NCBI GenBank assembly: GCA_019720755.1
Contig: CP081303.1
Span: 3,809,501 to 3,873,500, forward strand
DNA: 64,000 bases
Reading direction: 5' to 3'
DNA from: Prolixibacteraceae bacterium
GTDB lineage: Bacteria > Bacteroidota > Bacteroidia > Bacteroidales > Prolixibacteraceae
A model generated the notes under the pieces. That model searched no databases, was not told where the DNA came from, and worked only from the letters and a program-made list of their open reading frames with translations. Shown piece by piece: positions 17,779 through 27,373 of the stretch. A program made the translations under genes and the position numbers. Each line of letters begins with the position of its first letter. Within the stretch, counting starts at the first letter, position 1.

Positions 17779-17786
17779 TAATTTTG
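17779..17786 (+). promoter_or_regulatory. -7 promoter element TAATTTTG of the efflux operon
   Basis: An exact TAnnTTTG match 32 bases before the ATG of the TolC-like gene. It lies just downstream of the 14-bp palindrome. Confidence 0.6.
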
Positions 17787-17788
17787 TC

Positions 17789-17823
17789 CCCCATTATAAA
17801 ATCAAACCAAAGTTATAATGGGG
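17789..17823 (+). promoter_or_regulatory. inverted repeat that would bury the TolC-gene start codon
   Basis: CCCCATTATAA at 17789-17799 is the exact complement of TTATAATGGGG at 17813-17823, which contains the start codon. The loop is 13 bases. In RNA an 11-bp stem would hide the ATG. If transcription starts a few bases inside the left arm, only the AT-rich part of the stem would remain. Confidence 0.45.
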
Positions 17824-19143
17824 AACAAAAGAATTATTCTATTTTTCTTACCTATAGCACTATTGCTGTCAATACAATTTGCATGTGCAGAGAAGAATAA
17901 TGCGAAGCATGTTTTATCTCTTCAAGAATGTATCTCAATCTTGCTCAAGAATAACCTGACATTAAAAGATCGTCATCTAACAAACGAACAAATAAAGCTC
18001 GAAGTAGATAGACAAAGATGCTTTAACAGACCACAAGTTCAAGGAGATATAAGTTTTAAAGACAATTACCAAGTTGGTAGTATGATTATCCCAGGTGAAA
18101 CTACTCCTGTCTCTATTGGTTCGAACATTACGAGCATGGCTACAGTAAATGCAACACAATCGATATACGATAAGAGACAGCACTTACAAATAGAAGAACA
18201 GAAGCAGAAAGTAAGATTATCAGAGATAAAGACGTCTATCACGACAGAAGATCTTATTTATCAAACTGGACTTCTCTACTTTGCAATCAACTCTACTTGT
18301 GAGATGGAACAGGTTTTAAAGGAGCAATACCAGCTACAATCGAGTATTATGTCAGAAACATCTGCTCGTGTTCATAATGGATTTGCACTATCCACTGATC
18401 TTCAACAGATGCAAGTCGAACTGCTTGATGTAAAAAGCAAACAGGCTTCACTTGAAATGGAAAAAATACAATTAATCAACAAACTCAAAAAGAATCTAAA
18501 CATAGATACAAGTGACACATTGGTTTTGTCTGACAATTATAAGATCGAATCTAAAAAAACACTCCAATATCCTGACTTCTACAAGCTATCAACAGTTCAA
18601 TTATTACAACAACAGAAGTCTATTGATTCATTAAATATTCGTAAAACTAATGCTTTAAAAAGTCCAACAATATCCCTCTTTGCAAATTATGGTTTTCAGA
18701 ATATCTCTTTAGAACTAAATGATCTTATCTCAGACAAGTCCTGTTCGGATGTTGGAAGTGTTGGAATAAAACTTTCTATTCCAATATTTACCTCCGGGAA
18801 GATAAACAAAGAGATAGCACAACATAAATTGGAATTTCAAAAACATGAAGTAGAAGCCAAGATTGCTGAAGAGAAAACGAATTACTTAAATGCCAAAGCT
18901 AAGTTTTATTCAAACAAGAAGAAATTAGCCCTCTCAGAAAAACAAAAGGAACTTTCGGAGGAGGTGCTAAAAGTTGTAGATCAACGATATAAAAATGGGA
19001 AAGTTGTCATTACAGACCTTTTGAAAGCACAAGAGGACCTTCTTGAGAATAGAGTTCGATATACACAGAAAAATTATGACCTACAATCCTCTATTTTGGA
19101 GCTACTATACTGTCAAGGTCGTATTAAAGAGATTACCCTATAA
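17818..19143 (+). CDS. TolC-family outer-membrane efflux protein
   Basis: A 441-residue outer-membrane factor with a signal peptide (IILFFLPIALLLSIQFACA) and two repeated halves rich in coiled-coil helix, as in TolC/OprM. LSLQECISILLKNNLTLKD begins the first helical hairpin and AEEKTNYLNAKAKFYSNKK lies in the second. It gives the exit duct of a tripartite pump. It is the first gene of an operon with an HlyD/EmrA adaptor and an EmrB-type transporter, spaced by 11 and 1 bases. An inverted repeat overlaps its start codon. Confidence 0.9.
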   Translation: MGNKRIILFFLPIALLLSIQFACAEKNNAKHVLSLQECISILLKNNLTLKDRHLTNEQIKLEVDRQRCFNRPQVQGDISFKDNYQVGSMIIPGETTPVSIGSNITSMATVNATQSIYDKRQHLQIEEQKQKVRLSEIKTSITTEDLIYQTGLLYFAINSTCEMEQVLKEQYQLQSSIMSETSARVHNGFALSTDLQQMQVELLDVKSKQASLEMEKIQLINKLKKNLNIDTSDTLVLSDNYKIESKKTLQYPDFYKLSTVQLLQQQKSIDSLNIRKTNALKSPTISLFANYGFQNISLELNDLISDKSCSDVGSVGIKLSIPIFTSGKINKEIAQHKLEFQKHEVEAKIAEEKTNYLNAKAKFYSNKKKLALSEKQKELSEEVLKVVDQRYKNGKVVITDLLKAQEDLLENRVRYTQKNYDLQSSILELLYCQGRIKEITL

Positions 19144-19154
19144 CAAATCAGAAA

Positions 19155-20156
19155 ATGAAGAAAAAGTCACTTATAGCCATCATTATTCTTGTAGTACTAG
19201 GTTCTGCCTATTTTGTATATGAAATGTTTCAAGTCGTAGAAACAGATGATGCACAAATTGAATCAAAGATTACTCCCATCACGAGTCGCCTAGACGCATT
19301 TGTGGATTCTGTATATATTGAAGACCATCAGATAGTTCATAAAGGGGATACTCTAATACAGTTGGACAGAGTCCCATTCCAATTAAAAATAGATCAAACG
19401 AAAGCACAAATAGACGTCCTAACCGAAGAACTTCAGACAGACTCGATAGACCTTAAAAACAGTTATAAAGAGTATCAGATCCAATGCTTAAAACAAGATG
19501 AAATAAAAACGGCATATTGGAAAGTCAATAGCAATTACACTCGTGTTGAAAAGATGTTTCAAAGTCATGCCTGTACTTTAGATGACTTCAATACTGCCAA
19601 AGCCGAAAACCAGATGTATCAAAGTCGATACGATGCACAAGTTCTTACAACTCAAAAAGCACTTTTAGCACATCAAAAGAGCAAGAACAATATAGAGAGA
19701 ACCTTAGCAGATCGCAAAGAGAAAATTGCAGAATTAAAACTTACTAAACTGACCCTATCCTATACTACCATCACCGCACCATATGCTGGGAAACTATATA
19801 AGACCAATATTAAAAAGGGGCAATTTATCAAAAGAGCTCAACAAATAACAGAACTTACTGATATCGAGAATCTATGGATTATTGCAAACTTCAAAGAGAC
19901 ACAAATTGAACCTCTACATATTGGTACCAATGTCTCTATACATGTAGATGCATTTCCTAAAAATAAACTGAGAGGAAAGATTGTATCCATATCACCAGCA
20001 ACGGGTGCTAAGTTTGCACTATTCCCTAAAGATAATGCAACAGGGAACTTTATCAAAGTAGTGCAAAGAGTACCTATCAAGATTAAGTTTAATAAAGGAG
20101 AAGATATTAACAGACTCGTACCAGGTCTTAATGTTCAAGTGAAAATAATCAAATAG
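19155..20156 (+). CDS. HlyD/EmrA-type membrane fusion protein
   Basis: A 333-residue periplasmic adaptor. One N-terminal membrane anchor (LIAIIILVVLGSAYFVYEMF) is followed by VETDDAQIESKITPITSRLDAFVDSVYI, the first half of the lipoyl domain and a close match to EmrA. A long alpha-helical hairpin (about residues 85-190) comes next, then the second lipoyl half (ITAPYAGKLYKTNIKKGQFI) and a beta-barrel domain. It links the inner-membrane EmrB-like protein to the TolC-like duct encoded upstream. Confidence 0.93.
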   Translation: MKKKSLIAIIILVVLGSAYFVYEMFQVVETDDAQIESKITPITSRLDAFVDSVYIEDHQIVHKGDTLIQLDRVPFQLKIDQTKAQIDVLTEELQTDSIDLKNSYKEYQIQCLKQDEIKTAYWKVNSNYTRVEKMFQSHACTLDDFNTAKAENQMYQSRYDAQVLTTQKALLAHQKSKNNIERTLADRKEKIAELKLTKLTLSYTTITAPYAGKLYKTNIKKGQFIKRAQQITELTDIENLWIIANFKETQIEPLHIGTNVSIHVDAFPKNKLRGKIVSISPATGAKFALFPKDNATGNFIKVVQRVPIKIKFNKGEDINRLVPGLNVQVKIIK

Positions 20157-20157
20157 C

Positions 20158-21729
20158 ATGAATCAAAAACAAGTAGGTTCTTTCACTCAACCAATGAGCC
20201 TTCACAAAAAATTTCTTGTTCTTATTGTCACTTTTAGTGCATTACTAGAGATTATTGATTCCACAATAGTAAATGTAGCCACCCCAGATATCATGGGAAA
20301 TCTAGGGACTACATTAGATCAAATCAGTTGGGCAACCAATGCTTATTCGATCTCGAACCTATTAACAGTAATCATTGCTCCATGGTTGGCAAATAAGTTA
20401 GGAAGACGAAACTATATCGTGGGGTCCATGCTGATTTTCACCTTATGCTCGTATTTCTGTGGTCAAGCAACCAATGTCTGGGAGTTGGTTTTCTTTCGAT
20501 TCTTACAGGGTGCAGGAGGAGGTGCCTTTCTTGTCACAGGCCAAACTATTGTTATTGAATCATTTCCCAAGGAAAAATTACAGATGGCCAATGCTCTTTT
20601 TACCATGGGGCTAATTCTTGGTCCTGCGCTAGGACCGGTGTTAGGGGGATATCTTGTTGAATCTTTCTCATGGCCTTATATCTTCTATATCAATATTCCT
20701 TTAGGAATCATTGCAACCATTGGTCTTTACTCGCTAGTTGAAGATAGTCCATATCGAAATAAGAATGCCAAGATAGATAAAGTGCAGTATACATTCTTAG
20801 CACTCTTTGTGATGTCATTCATTACAGTATTAGAGAATGGTGAACGAGAGGATTGGTTCGCTGAGCCCTATATTGTTGTGTTAACAATTATCGCGTGTAT
20901 TACACTCTTATGTTATATATTTAGCTCGCTAAAATCTAAGCATCCAGTGATCAATTTTCATCTCTTTAAAGATAAAAACTTCGCCATTTTCAATATTGTG
21001 AATATATTATCTTCTATAGGGATGTACTCTAGTACATTTTCAGCACCTATTTTCACACAGCAGATATTAGGATATTCGCCACTTCAAAATGCACTTCTTA
21101 TCTTACCCGCTACAACATTAGGTTTACTTTTAACCCCATGGGTGGGAAAAATACCAAAGAAGATGTCATATTTGATCGCAGCCAATCTTCTGTCCTCAGT
21201 TGCAATTATAACTTTTGCATCGTTATTTTTTCATTCAACACCCGATATCTCTGGACATAGGATTACAACAATGTATATTATCAGAAGCCTCGGTTTTACA
21301 CTTCTATTCTCTCCATTAAGTACTTTAATGTTTATGAATATTAAGCCAGAAAATCTATCAGATGCTTCTAGTACATATAGTACAATCCGAAAATTGAGTC
21401 AGACCATGGGAGTTGCATTTACTTCTACCTTTATTGCACAACGCCTTCCCGTAAAAGAACAACAAATCGGAACCATGGTGCAAGCTTCAAGTGTTGGTTA
21501 TCAACACAGATTGCATGAGCTCATCGATAAATTACAAGGGATGGGCCACTCTCTAACCGAAGCTACAAGTAAAGCACAACAACTTCTACATAGTTCCTAT
21601 GTAGAGCAATTCACATTCGCTGGCTATAGAGATGCGTATGCAATCACCTTGTTCTCCTTTTTAACATGCATAATAATCGTAACTCTTTATACTGCTTACT
21701 TGTTGAAAGAGAAAGGAGAGAAAAAATAG
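20158..21729 (+). CDS. EmrB/QacA-type drug:proton antiporter (DHA2 family)
   Basis: A 523-residue major-facilitator protein with 14 predicted membrane spans. LEIIDSTIVNVATPDI near residue 25 is the DHA2-type motif D1, and RFLQGAGGGAFLVTGQ and GPALGPVLGGYL are motif-B and motif-C equivalents. It begins one base after the adaptor gene. With its two neighbours it makes an EmrAB-TolC-like pump that expels hydrophobic drugs or toxic metabolites across both membranes. The substrate is unknown. The Crp/Fnr-type regulator just upstream is the likely controller. Confidence 0.94.
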   Translation: MNQKQVGSFTQPMSLHKKFLVLIVTFSALLEIIDSTIVNVATPDIMGNLGTTLDQISWATNAYSISNLLTVIIAPWLANKLGRRNYIVGSMLIFTLCSYFCGQATNVWELVFFRFLQGAGGGAFLVTGQTIVIESFPKEKLQMANALFTMGLILGPALGPVLGGYLVESFSWPYIFYINIPLGIIATIGLYSLVEDSPYRNKNAKIDKVQYTFLALFVMSFITVLENGEREDWFAEPYIVVLTIIACITLLCYIFSSLKSKHPVINFHLFKDKNFAIFNIVNILSSIGMYSSTFSAPIFTQQILGYSPLQNALLILPATTLGLLLTPWVGKIPKKMSYLIAANLLSSVAIITFASLFFHSTPDISGHRITTMYIIRSLGFTLLFSPLSTLMFMNIKPENLSDASSTYSTIRKLSQTMGVAFTSTFIAQRLPVKEQQIGTMVQASSVGYQHRLHELIDKLQGMGHSLTEATSKAQQLLHSSYVEQFTFAGYRDAYAITLFSFLTCIIIVTLYTAYLLKEKGEKK

Positions 21730-21737
21730 TGTAACAT

Positions 21738-22562
21738 CTAAGATTTAAATTGCTGAATTGCTATGGTGTATCCCAATTCTATCTGTGATTCAGCTTTGTA
21801 AAATTCATGAAAAAGACAGCTATTCCATGGGATAGAAATCACCTGTTCTGGTTTTCTCAGTTCAATAGTTTGTTCACTAATTTTCATCAGCATTAGTTCA
21901 ATAGAAGAGGTCAATATATCGACACTCACAATTTTTAAAGACGGAAGGTGTATTTTAGGGATGATTCTATTCTCAGAGCTCTCCTTAATAACTTCCGCTT
22001 TTGCTGTGGGTTTGCCACTTAGATTTACAGCAAAAACTGGAAGGTCTTTATTCTGAACAAACTCTATTGGTAAAGGAGAGAGCAATCCTCCATCTACTAA
22101 TTTCATTCCATCTTGATGGACAGGAACAAAGAATTCCGGAATAGAAATAGATGCACGAATAGCTTGAAATAAAGAACCATTCCGAAAAGGGGCAATTTCA
22201 TTACTATTCAGATCTGTTGCAATAGCTGTAAAAGGGATACTTAAATTCCCAACATTTTGATCAGAAATAATCTCCTTCTCCATAATTTCGAAGATACGAT
22301 CTCCTTTTACCCATCCCTCTTTACCTAATGTAAAATCTACCAACTTTAAATAATCTGTTTTGGTCATAGACCTCATCTTCTTCTCCATCTCATCTAATCC
22401 TCCAGCACAATAAGCACCACCGACCAGCGCTCCAATAGAAGTTCCAACAACCTCTTTAATAGAGTAACCCAACTCCTCAAGGGCACGTATCGCACCAATA
22501 TGTGCCAATCCCTTAGCTCCACCACCACCTAAAACAAGTGCAATCTCTTTCTTCATCGACAT
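21738..22562 (-). CDS. patatin-like phospholipase (RssA family)
   Basis: A 274-residue patatin-domain protein. The oxyanion loop is LGGGGAKGLAHIG (residues 11-23), the nucleophile elbow GTSIG has Ser42, and the dyad aspartate lies in LVDGGLLSPLP. No signal peptide is visible, so it is cytoplasmic or membrane-bound, like E. coli RssA. It probably hydrolyses lipid esters. It is convergent with the efflux operon (8 bases between the stops) and has its own -7 element at 22573-22580. The C-terminal 70 residues are less conserved. Confidence 0.9.
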   Translation of the reverse strand: MSMKKEIALVLGGGGAKGLAHIGAIRALEELGYSIKEVVGTSIGALVGGAYCAGGLDEMEKKMRSMTKTDYLKLVDFTLGKEGWVKGDRIFEIMEKEIISDQNVGNLSIPFTAIATDLNSNEIAPFRNGSLFQAIRASISIPEFFVPVHQDGMKLVDGGLLSPLPIEFVQNKDLPVFAVNLSGKPTAKAEVIKESSENRIIPKIHLPSLKIVSVDILTSSIELMLMKISEQTIELRKPEQVISIPWNSCLFHEFYKAESQIELGYTIAIQQFKS

Positions 22563-22572
22563 CGATTATTTA

Positions 22573-22580
22573 CAAACATA
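22573..22580 (-). promoter_or_regulatory. -7 promoter element TATGTTTG for the patatin-like gene
   Basis: CAAACATA on the plus strand reads TATGTTTG on the minus strand, ten bases before the start codon. A TTG on the minus strand (22599-22601) lies 18 bases further upstream, an acceptable -33. Leader almost absent. Confidence 0.5.
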
Positions 22581-22708
22581 GAGTTATAAATATAGCAACA
22601 AGAAATAAAATTTGATTGTTCATCTTAGAAGAGTTGAATAAAAAAACTCTGCCGACAGATTGTTATAGTATTGAATTGGTATTTTATAGTAACGATTGTT
22701 ACAAATTA

Positions 22709-22740
22709 AAATAGGCCATCCCTTTCGAGATAGCCTATTT
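22709..22740 (-). terminator. terminator of the TonB receptor/lipoprotein operon
   Basis: A 12-bp stem (minus strand AAATAGGCTATC with GATGGCCTATTT, one U-G pair) and an 8-base loop lie 23 bases after the lipoprotein stop and are followed by T-rich sequence in the minus direction. Confidence 0.75.
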
Positions 22741-22762
22741 CAAATTTTATTTTTAAAGAATA

Positions 22763-23986
22763 CTATAAAGTAACTCTTAGTTTAATTTTCGTTGGAACAG
22801 AACTAGTTTTCTTAGTGTATCGCTCATAAGTTACTTGAACCACAAATCCAGGATCTTTTGTAGCATATTGGATGCGAAGAACACTCCCAATCATATCTAA
22901 GAACACATCAGGATCTTGCTCTTTAGCCCAAGGATGAGTTGGTTCCATATCAAAGTTCTTATACTTACCGTTACCAACAAACTCATAATCTGCATCAGTG
23001 AAAGTATATTCATAATCTGGTTGAACCGCATCATCCGTAATTTCTTCAAATTTAAACGCAGGAACAGAAATCCACTTAAATTTATATTTCACCCCTTTCT
23101 CTGCAATATAAACAAAGTGTTTAAAACGAGCTTCAATATCTTCTAGTGCAACATAAGTACCCTCTTTAAATATCAAACGAACAAGGTAACTAAACGACTT
23201 ATAGTTTCCGTCGATCTTCTTTCTTACAGTTGTAATTTTATTAAGTTCCTCACCTTCTTCTGCAAAAGTATTTTCACGATTATACAGTTTTATTAAATAT
23301 GATTTCGCATCAGACTCATTAGAGAAATTTGGATATTTAAAGCCCATTTGGGTATATTCGTCCTTCTCAACATGAGATGCCGTGATAAATTTATCTCCAT
23401 CATAAAGAACTGGTTTATCTGTATACGTGAAAAAGTGTCCTTTATCATAATATTTGTAAGAAAGGTTTACATAGTCACCTCTCTTAAAAGTCAACATATC
23501 ATATTTGTTTTTAAGAAAAGTTGAGATACTAGTCGTATTACTAAAATTTGAATACTTCTCTCCGACACTTTTATAATCTTCATTGGTACAAGCATAAGAG
23601 TCTTTGAATTCTCCAACATTAAAAGGATTGTAGACATCATAAGTAATCTTAATAAGCTGACCATTTTTCGCATTATATCTTTTATCTAAGACCTTAAGGA
23701 TAACCTTATTTACAGTTTCATCATTGTCCGTTGCAGAAAATGACTTATGCTTACCAATATTTTTCTCATTTTCAGTAAAGTCATCTCCTTCAAGAAACTT
23801 ATAATCTGCATCTGATAAAGTCATCTCTTTCACATCTTCTGCAAACTTCGTTTGAGTAGATTGTTTCAGTTGAAGTTCCTTAATTGCCTCAACTTCTTTA
23901 TCAACCTGGTCGTTGATATCCTCCATTGGATTACACGCAGTAAGAAGAGCTGCTCCAATAAGTAGGCTATATATATATATTTTCAT
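22763..23986 (-). CDS. repeat-containing lipoprotein paired with a TonB-dependent receptor
   Basis: A 407-residue lipoprotein with signal peptide IYSLLIGAALLTAC and lipobox cysteine at about residue 18. I do not recognise a named family. Four degenerate units of about 80-100 residues can be traced by a shared opening: LSDADYKFLEG, CTNEDYKSVGEKYSNFSN, VEKDEYTQMGFKYPNFSN and FTDADYEFVGNGKYKNFD. Each is followed by a Leu-rich helix and a hydrophobic V-x-V-x-Y-x-x-Y-like strand. It starts 37 bases after the receptor stop on the same strand, so it is probably the receptor's surface lipoprotein, analogous in position to SusD but not homologous as far as I can see. Ligand unknown. Confidence 0.7.
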   Translation of the reverse strand: MKIYIYSLLIGAALLTACNPMEDINDQVDKEVEAIKELQLKQSTQTKFAEDVKEMTLSDADYKFLEGDDFTENEKNIGKHKSFSATDNDETVNKVILKVLDKRYNAKNGQLIKITYDVYNPFNVGEFKDSYACTNEDYKSVGEKYSNFSNTTSISTFLKNKYDMLTFKRGDYVNLSYKYYDKGHFFTYTDKPVLYDGDKFITASHVEKDEYTQMGFKYPNFSNESDAKSYLIKLYNRENTFAEEGEELNKITTVRKKIDGNYKSFSYLVRLIFKEGTYVALEDIEARFKHFVYIAEKGVKYKFKWISVPAFKFEEITDDAVQPDYEYTFTDADYEFVGNGKYKNFDMEPTHPWAKEQDPDVFLDMIGSVLRIQYATKDPGFVVQVTYERYTKKTSSVPTKIKLRVTL

Positions 23987-24023
23987 TATTCTTATTTTTT
24001 AAATTACGTTATGTTCTTAATGC

Positions 24024-26591
24024 TTAGAATCGAACTCTGAATCCCATTGACCATGTAGTTCCTAGTCCGTAATAAACTTCAGTATCTTGCCAAGTGTGAG
24101 TTGCACCATCTCTTGCATCAGAAACATACTCTGTATTAAGAATATTATTCGCATTACCATAAAGTGTAGCACTCAATTTACCCAACTTAAAGTCCCACTT
24201 TATATTCGCGTCTAATAAACCATAATTAGGTAGCTTCCATGAATCTGGGTTGTCTTCTCCTTCAGCAGGTGCAGTACTTCTACTTGACACATAGAATTGT
24301 GAATAGTTATTTCCATAGAAACTATAGTCTAGACCAATTTTAAGATCATTCAATATTTCGTAATCTGTACCAACACTAAATGTAGTTTGTGCAGCATCTC
24401 CAACATGTACCCCTTCAATATATACGTTGATAGGTTTACCTAGAGGGTTCTGCTCATCATCATACATCTGAACATCAGTAACATTATTTTGCCATTTCCA
24501 ATCTCCAATAGAAGCTTGAGCTGTCATAGTTAAACGGTCTGTTGGATTATATTTTGCATCCATCTCAAGACCCATATGAAGTGCATCTACACCAAGAAGA
24601 GTTGCTGAGTAACGAGTACCATTTTTATACTGTACACTGTTCATTGTTTTATCTGCCCAATATGTATAATATCCATTCACATTCACTTGGAATGTTCTAG
24701 TTTTAAATCCATATCCAACCTCAAAACTTGTCACTTTTTCATTCTCTGCACCCTCATTATAGATATTTTCATGATTAGGGTACACAGCATCGAAATCTGG
24801 TTGGCGCTGGAAATAACCAACATTTACGAACACATTGTGATTTTCGTTAATGTTATAGTTAGATCCTCCTTTAATACTATATCCGATGAAATTATGCCAA
24901 TCTGTCTCTTGATTTCCTGGCTTATATCTGAACAGGTCAACACGTTTATACTGTTTTCCTGAAACAGATCCTGAAACAAATGCAGAAACAACGTCATTAG
25001 AGTACTCTAACTGAGCAAAAAGCCCTTCCCACCATATTTTACCTTCATTGTAATAATCGATAGTATCTTTTTCCCAAACAGTTCTTGTTCCAGCATTCAC
25101 ATCTTTGCTATCCAAAGCAAAATCACCTCCAAGAAGATCTTCTACCTCATTGTAGTGAATTCCTTTATACCAACGGAAGTCATAACCTCCTGTAAGTTTT
25201 AATTGGTCATTAAACTCATGAGTTAAGTTTGACAAGATACCTGCCCACTCATGGTTATTCACATTATTTGCAAAGAATGCTTTAGAACCTTCTGATTTTG
25301 CTGCAATGTTTTCATTCATGATCTTATCGTAGTCGATTTGTCCATCAACACGATAGTCTTCATTTTTGTAATCAAAAGCATTTTTATTAGAACCAGCTGT
25401 TCTACGTCCACCACCTCTACCAACAGATGCATATAGAGCAGTTGTGATACTAGTAGAAGGATTAACAGTCCAGAAGTGATTTAATATTGCTTGAGGCTTG
25501 TGATAGTAGTTTTGAGAAGAGTTATACATCTCACCTCTTTTATAACCCCAATCTGCATTGTAACGAAAATCATTTCTTGCAATAGTCTGATACTCCGAGA
25601 TCTTCATTCTTTGGTATCTCTGACCATGAGTCTGTGGTGCACCAAAAATAGTGAAAGACAAACTGTGATAATCATTAATACGCTTTGAGATATTGGCAAA
25701 GTATGAAAAAGACTCATATGCTGTTGCATTAACCCAACCTCTACCTGTATTGTGAGCTACATTCACTGAGGCAGCCCAACCTTTATCGTTAATACCTGTA
25801 GAAAGAGTTATTGCCTCTTTTTGGCGGCCATCATTACCAGTTCCGTAATAAATATTACCACCACGTTTCGAATCAGTACTATTAGTCAAAATATTAATAG
25901 TTCCACCTACTGATGGTACGGCTACTTTCGCAGCACCCAAACCACGCTGTACCTGCATCGAACGAGTTACATCGTTTAGACCAGCCCAGTTACTCCAGTA
26001 AACTTTACCATTCTCCATACCATTAATAGGTACACCATTAATCAATACCGCGATATTACGTGAATCAAAACCTCTTAAATTAATACGAGAATCACCATAT
26101 CCACCACCTTGACGTGTTACATACACAGATGGAGTAGAACGAAGAATTTCTGGAAATTCTTTTGAACCAAGTTTCTCTTGAATAATTTCTGGTTTAATGG
26201 TTGAGATTGCAACAGGAGTTTCTCGATTTGTTGCAACGGATGCCAATACATTCACTTCGGCAATACCGATTGCGTTATCTTCTAGACCTACTTCTCCTAG
26301 ATCCAAAACTCCATTTTCTTTTACAGTTACTACTTTTTCTAGATTGGTATAACCAATATAAGAAAACACAAGTGTCTGTTTCCCTGCTGGGGCTTTCAGT
26401 TCGAAAGTTCCATCAAATTTCGTAGCAGCTCCTCTTGTTGTTCCTTTTAACAAGACAGTTGATCCGAGTAGCTCTTCTCCTGTTGCCTTATCGACAATTT
26501 TTCCTTTTATGATACCATCTGCCATTGCAGCAAAAGAGGTAAGACATAAACTGATTAGGAGATAAAAACAAATAGCAGTTCTTCTCATCAT
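24024..26591 (-). CDS. TonB-dependent receptor with carboxypeptidase-regulatory-like N-terminal domain
   Basis: An 855-residue outer-membrane receptor. Order: signal peptide (ICFYLLISLCLTSFAAMA); carboxypeptidase-D-like beta-sandwich (IIKGKIVDKATGEELLGSTVLLKG, residues 27-110); plug (about 120-240, with INLRGFDSRNIAVLINGVPING); 22-strand barrel ending in FRVRF with a C-terminal aromatic residue. At 855 residues it is shorter than SusC proteins (about 1000), and no SusD follows, so it is a general TonB receptor for an unknown ligand. It forms an operon with the repeat lipoprotein. Upstream lies an 800-base gap shared with typA; no cobalamin or other riboswitch is recognisable there. Confidence 0.92.
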   Translation of the reverse strand: MMRRTAICFYLLISLCLTSFAAMADGIIKGKIVDKATGEELLGSTVLLKGTTRGAATKFDGTFELKAPAGKQTLVFSYIGYTNLEKVVTVKENGVLDLGEVGLEDNAIGIAEVNVLASVATNRETPVAISTIKPEIIQEKLGSKEFPEILRSTPSVYVTRQGGGYGDSRINLRGFDSRNIAVLINGVPINGMENGKVYWSNWAGLNDVTRSMQVQRGLGAAKVAVPSVGGTINILTNSTDSKRGGNIYYGTGNDGRQKEAITLSTGINDKGWAASVNVAHNTGRGWVNATAYESFSYFANISKRINDYHSLSFTIFGAPQTHGQRYQRMKISEYQTIARNDFRYNADWGYKRGEMYNSSQNYYHKPQAILNHFWTVNPSTSITTALYASVGRGGGRRTAGSNKNAFDYKNEDYRVDGQIDYDKIMNENIAAKSEGSKAFFANNVNNHEWAGILSNLTHEFNDQLKLTGGYDFRWYKGIHYNEVEDLLGGDFALDSKDVNAGTRTVWEKDTIDYYNEGKIWWEGLFAQLEYSNDVVSAFVSGSVSGKQYKRVDLFRYKPGNQETDWHNFIGYSIKGGSNYNINENHNVFVNVGYFQRQPDFDAVYPNHENIYNEGAENEKVTSFEVGYGFKTRTFQVNVNGYYTYWADKTMNSVQYKNGTRYSATLLGVDALHMGLEMDAKYNPTDRLTMTAQASIGDWKWQNNVTDVQMYDDEQNPLGKPINVYIEGVHVGDAAQTTFSVGTDYEILNDLKIGLDYSFYGNNYSQFYVSSRSTAPAEGEDNPDSWKLPNYGLLDANIKWDFKLGKLSATLYGNANNILNTEYVSDARDGATHTWQDTEVYYGLGTTWSMGFRVRF

Positions 26592-26745
26592 TTAGATTTA
26601 AAGGGTTTTAAATATAATATAGCTTTCATAGCTTGATTTCATTCATTTTAAATACCTATCATAGATAAATACAAATCATTCATAGATAAAATAGACCTGT
26701 TTATGCCTATTTTAGAACATCTTAATCTGACTGCAAAATAAAGTC

Positions 26746-26753
26746 TATTTTTG
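26746..26753 (+). promoter_or_regulatory. orphan -7-like element TATTTTTG
   Basis: An exact TAnnTTTG match pointing toward typA but 638 bases from it, with no open frame after it. Such octamers also arise by chance in AT-rich DNA. Confidence 0.25.
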
Positions 26754-27365
26754 CGAACATGAATTAAATTAACATTAACTATTCATATATCGGCTGTAAA
26801 ACACACCTGTTGTACATAATCAAATTGTAACTTACTGACCTTTTTAATAATCATAAAAAGAATTTTTTTAGATAAGGAAAAGCAAGTTAAACAAACGTTA
26901 AAAAGGTTTGAATGATTAAAATCATAAAAAAATGTGCTGTAAAATAGCTAAAGTGATAAAGAGAAATAGAACACATAGAAGAATCGATCAAAATAACACA
27001 TACAGCATTCATTATCAGACAATAGCAATCAATTCAATCTAATCACTCTACTACTATAGCATTTTATCTTCTAGATAGAGTTATAGTGTCTCAAAATAAC
27101 ATTTCAGCTTCTAAAATTATAAGGACCTAGTATTTGGTTCATGAAATAGGCTAAAAAAATGCTTCAACTCTCCCTCTTTAAACATTACATTTTATACGCG
27201 AACATAAAACAGAAATACAGAAACATAGCGCTAAATACCTATAAAACAACATGCTCATGTTAACAAAAGGTTCATAAATTGGACTATTAAAGTAAATAGA
27301 ACGTTAATAATCACAGATCTATTAATTTTAACATGGAAATTTACTCATTACGTGATATTTATATG

Positions 27366-27373
27366 TACTTTTG
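27366..27373 (+). promoter_or_regulatory. -7 promoter element TACTTTTG of typA
   Basis: An exact TAnnTTTG match 18 bases before the ATG at 27392. Because it overlaps the possible TTG start at 27371, it argues for the ATG as the true start. Confidence 0.6.

Noticed and set aside
26600-26900. Cobalamin or other riboswitch upstream of the TonB receptor
   Set aside because: No B12 box or other conserved riboswitch core could be recognised on the minus strand.
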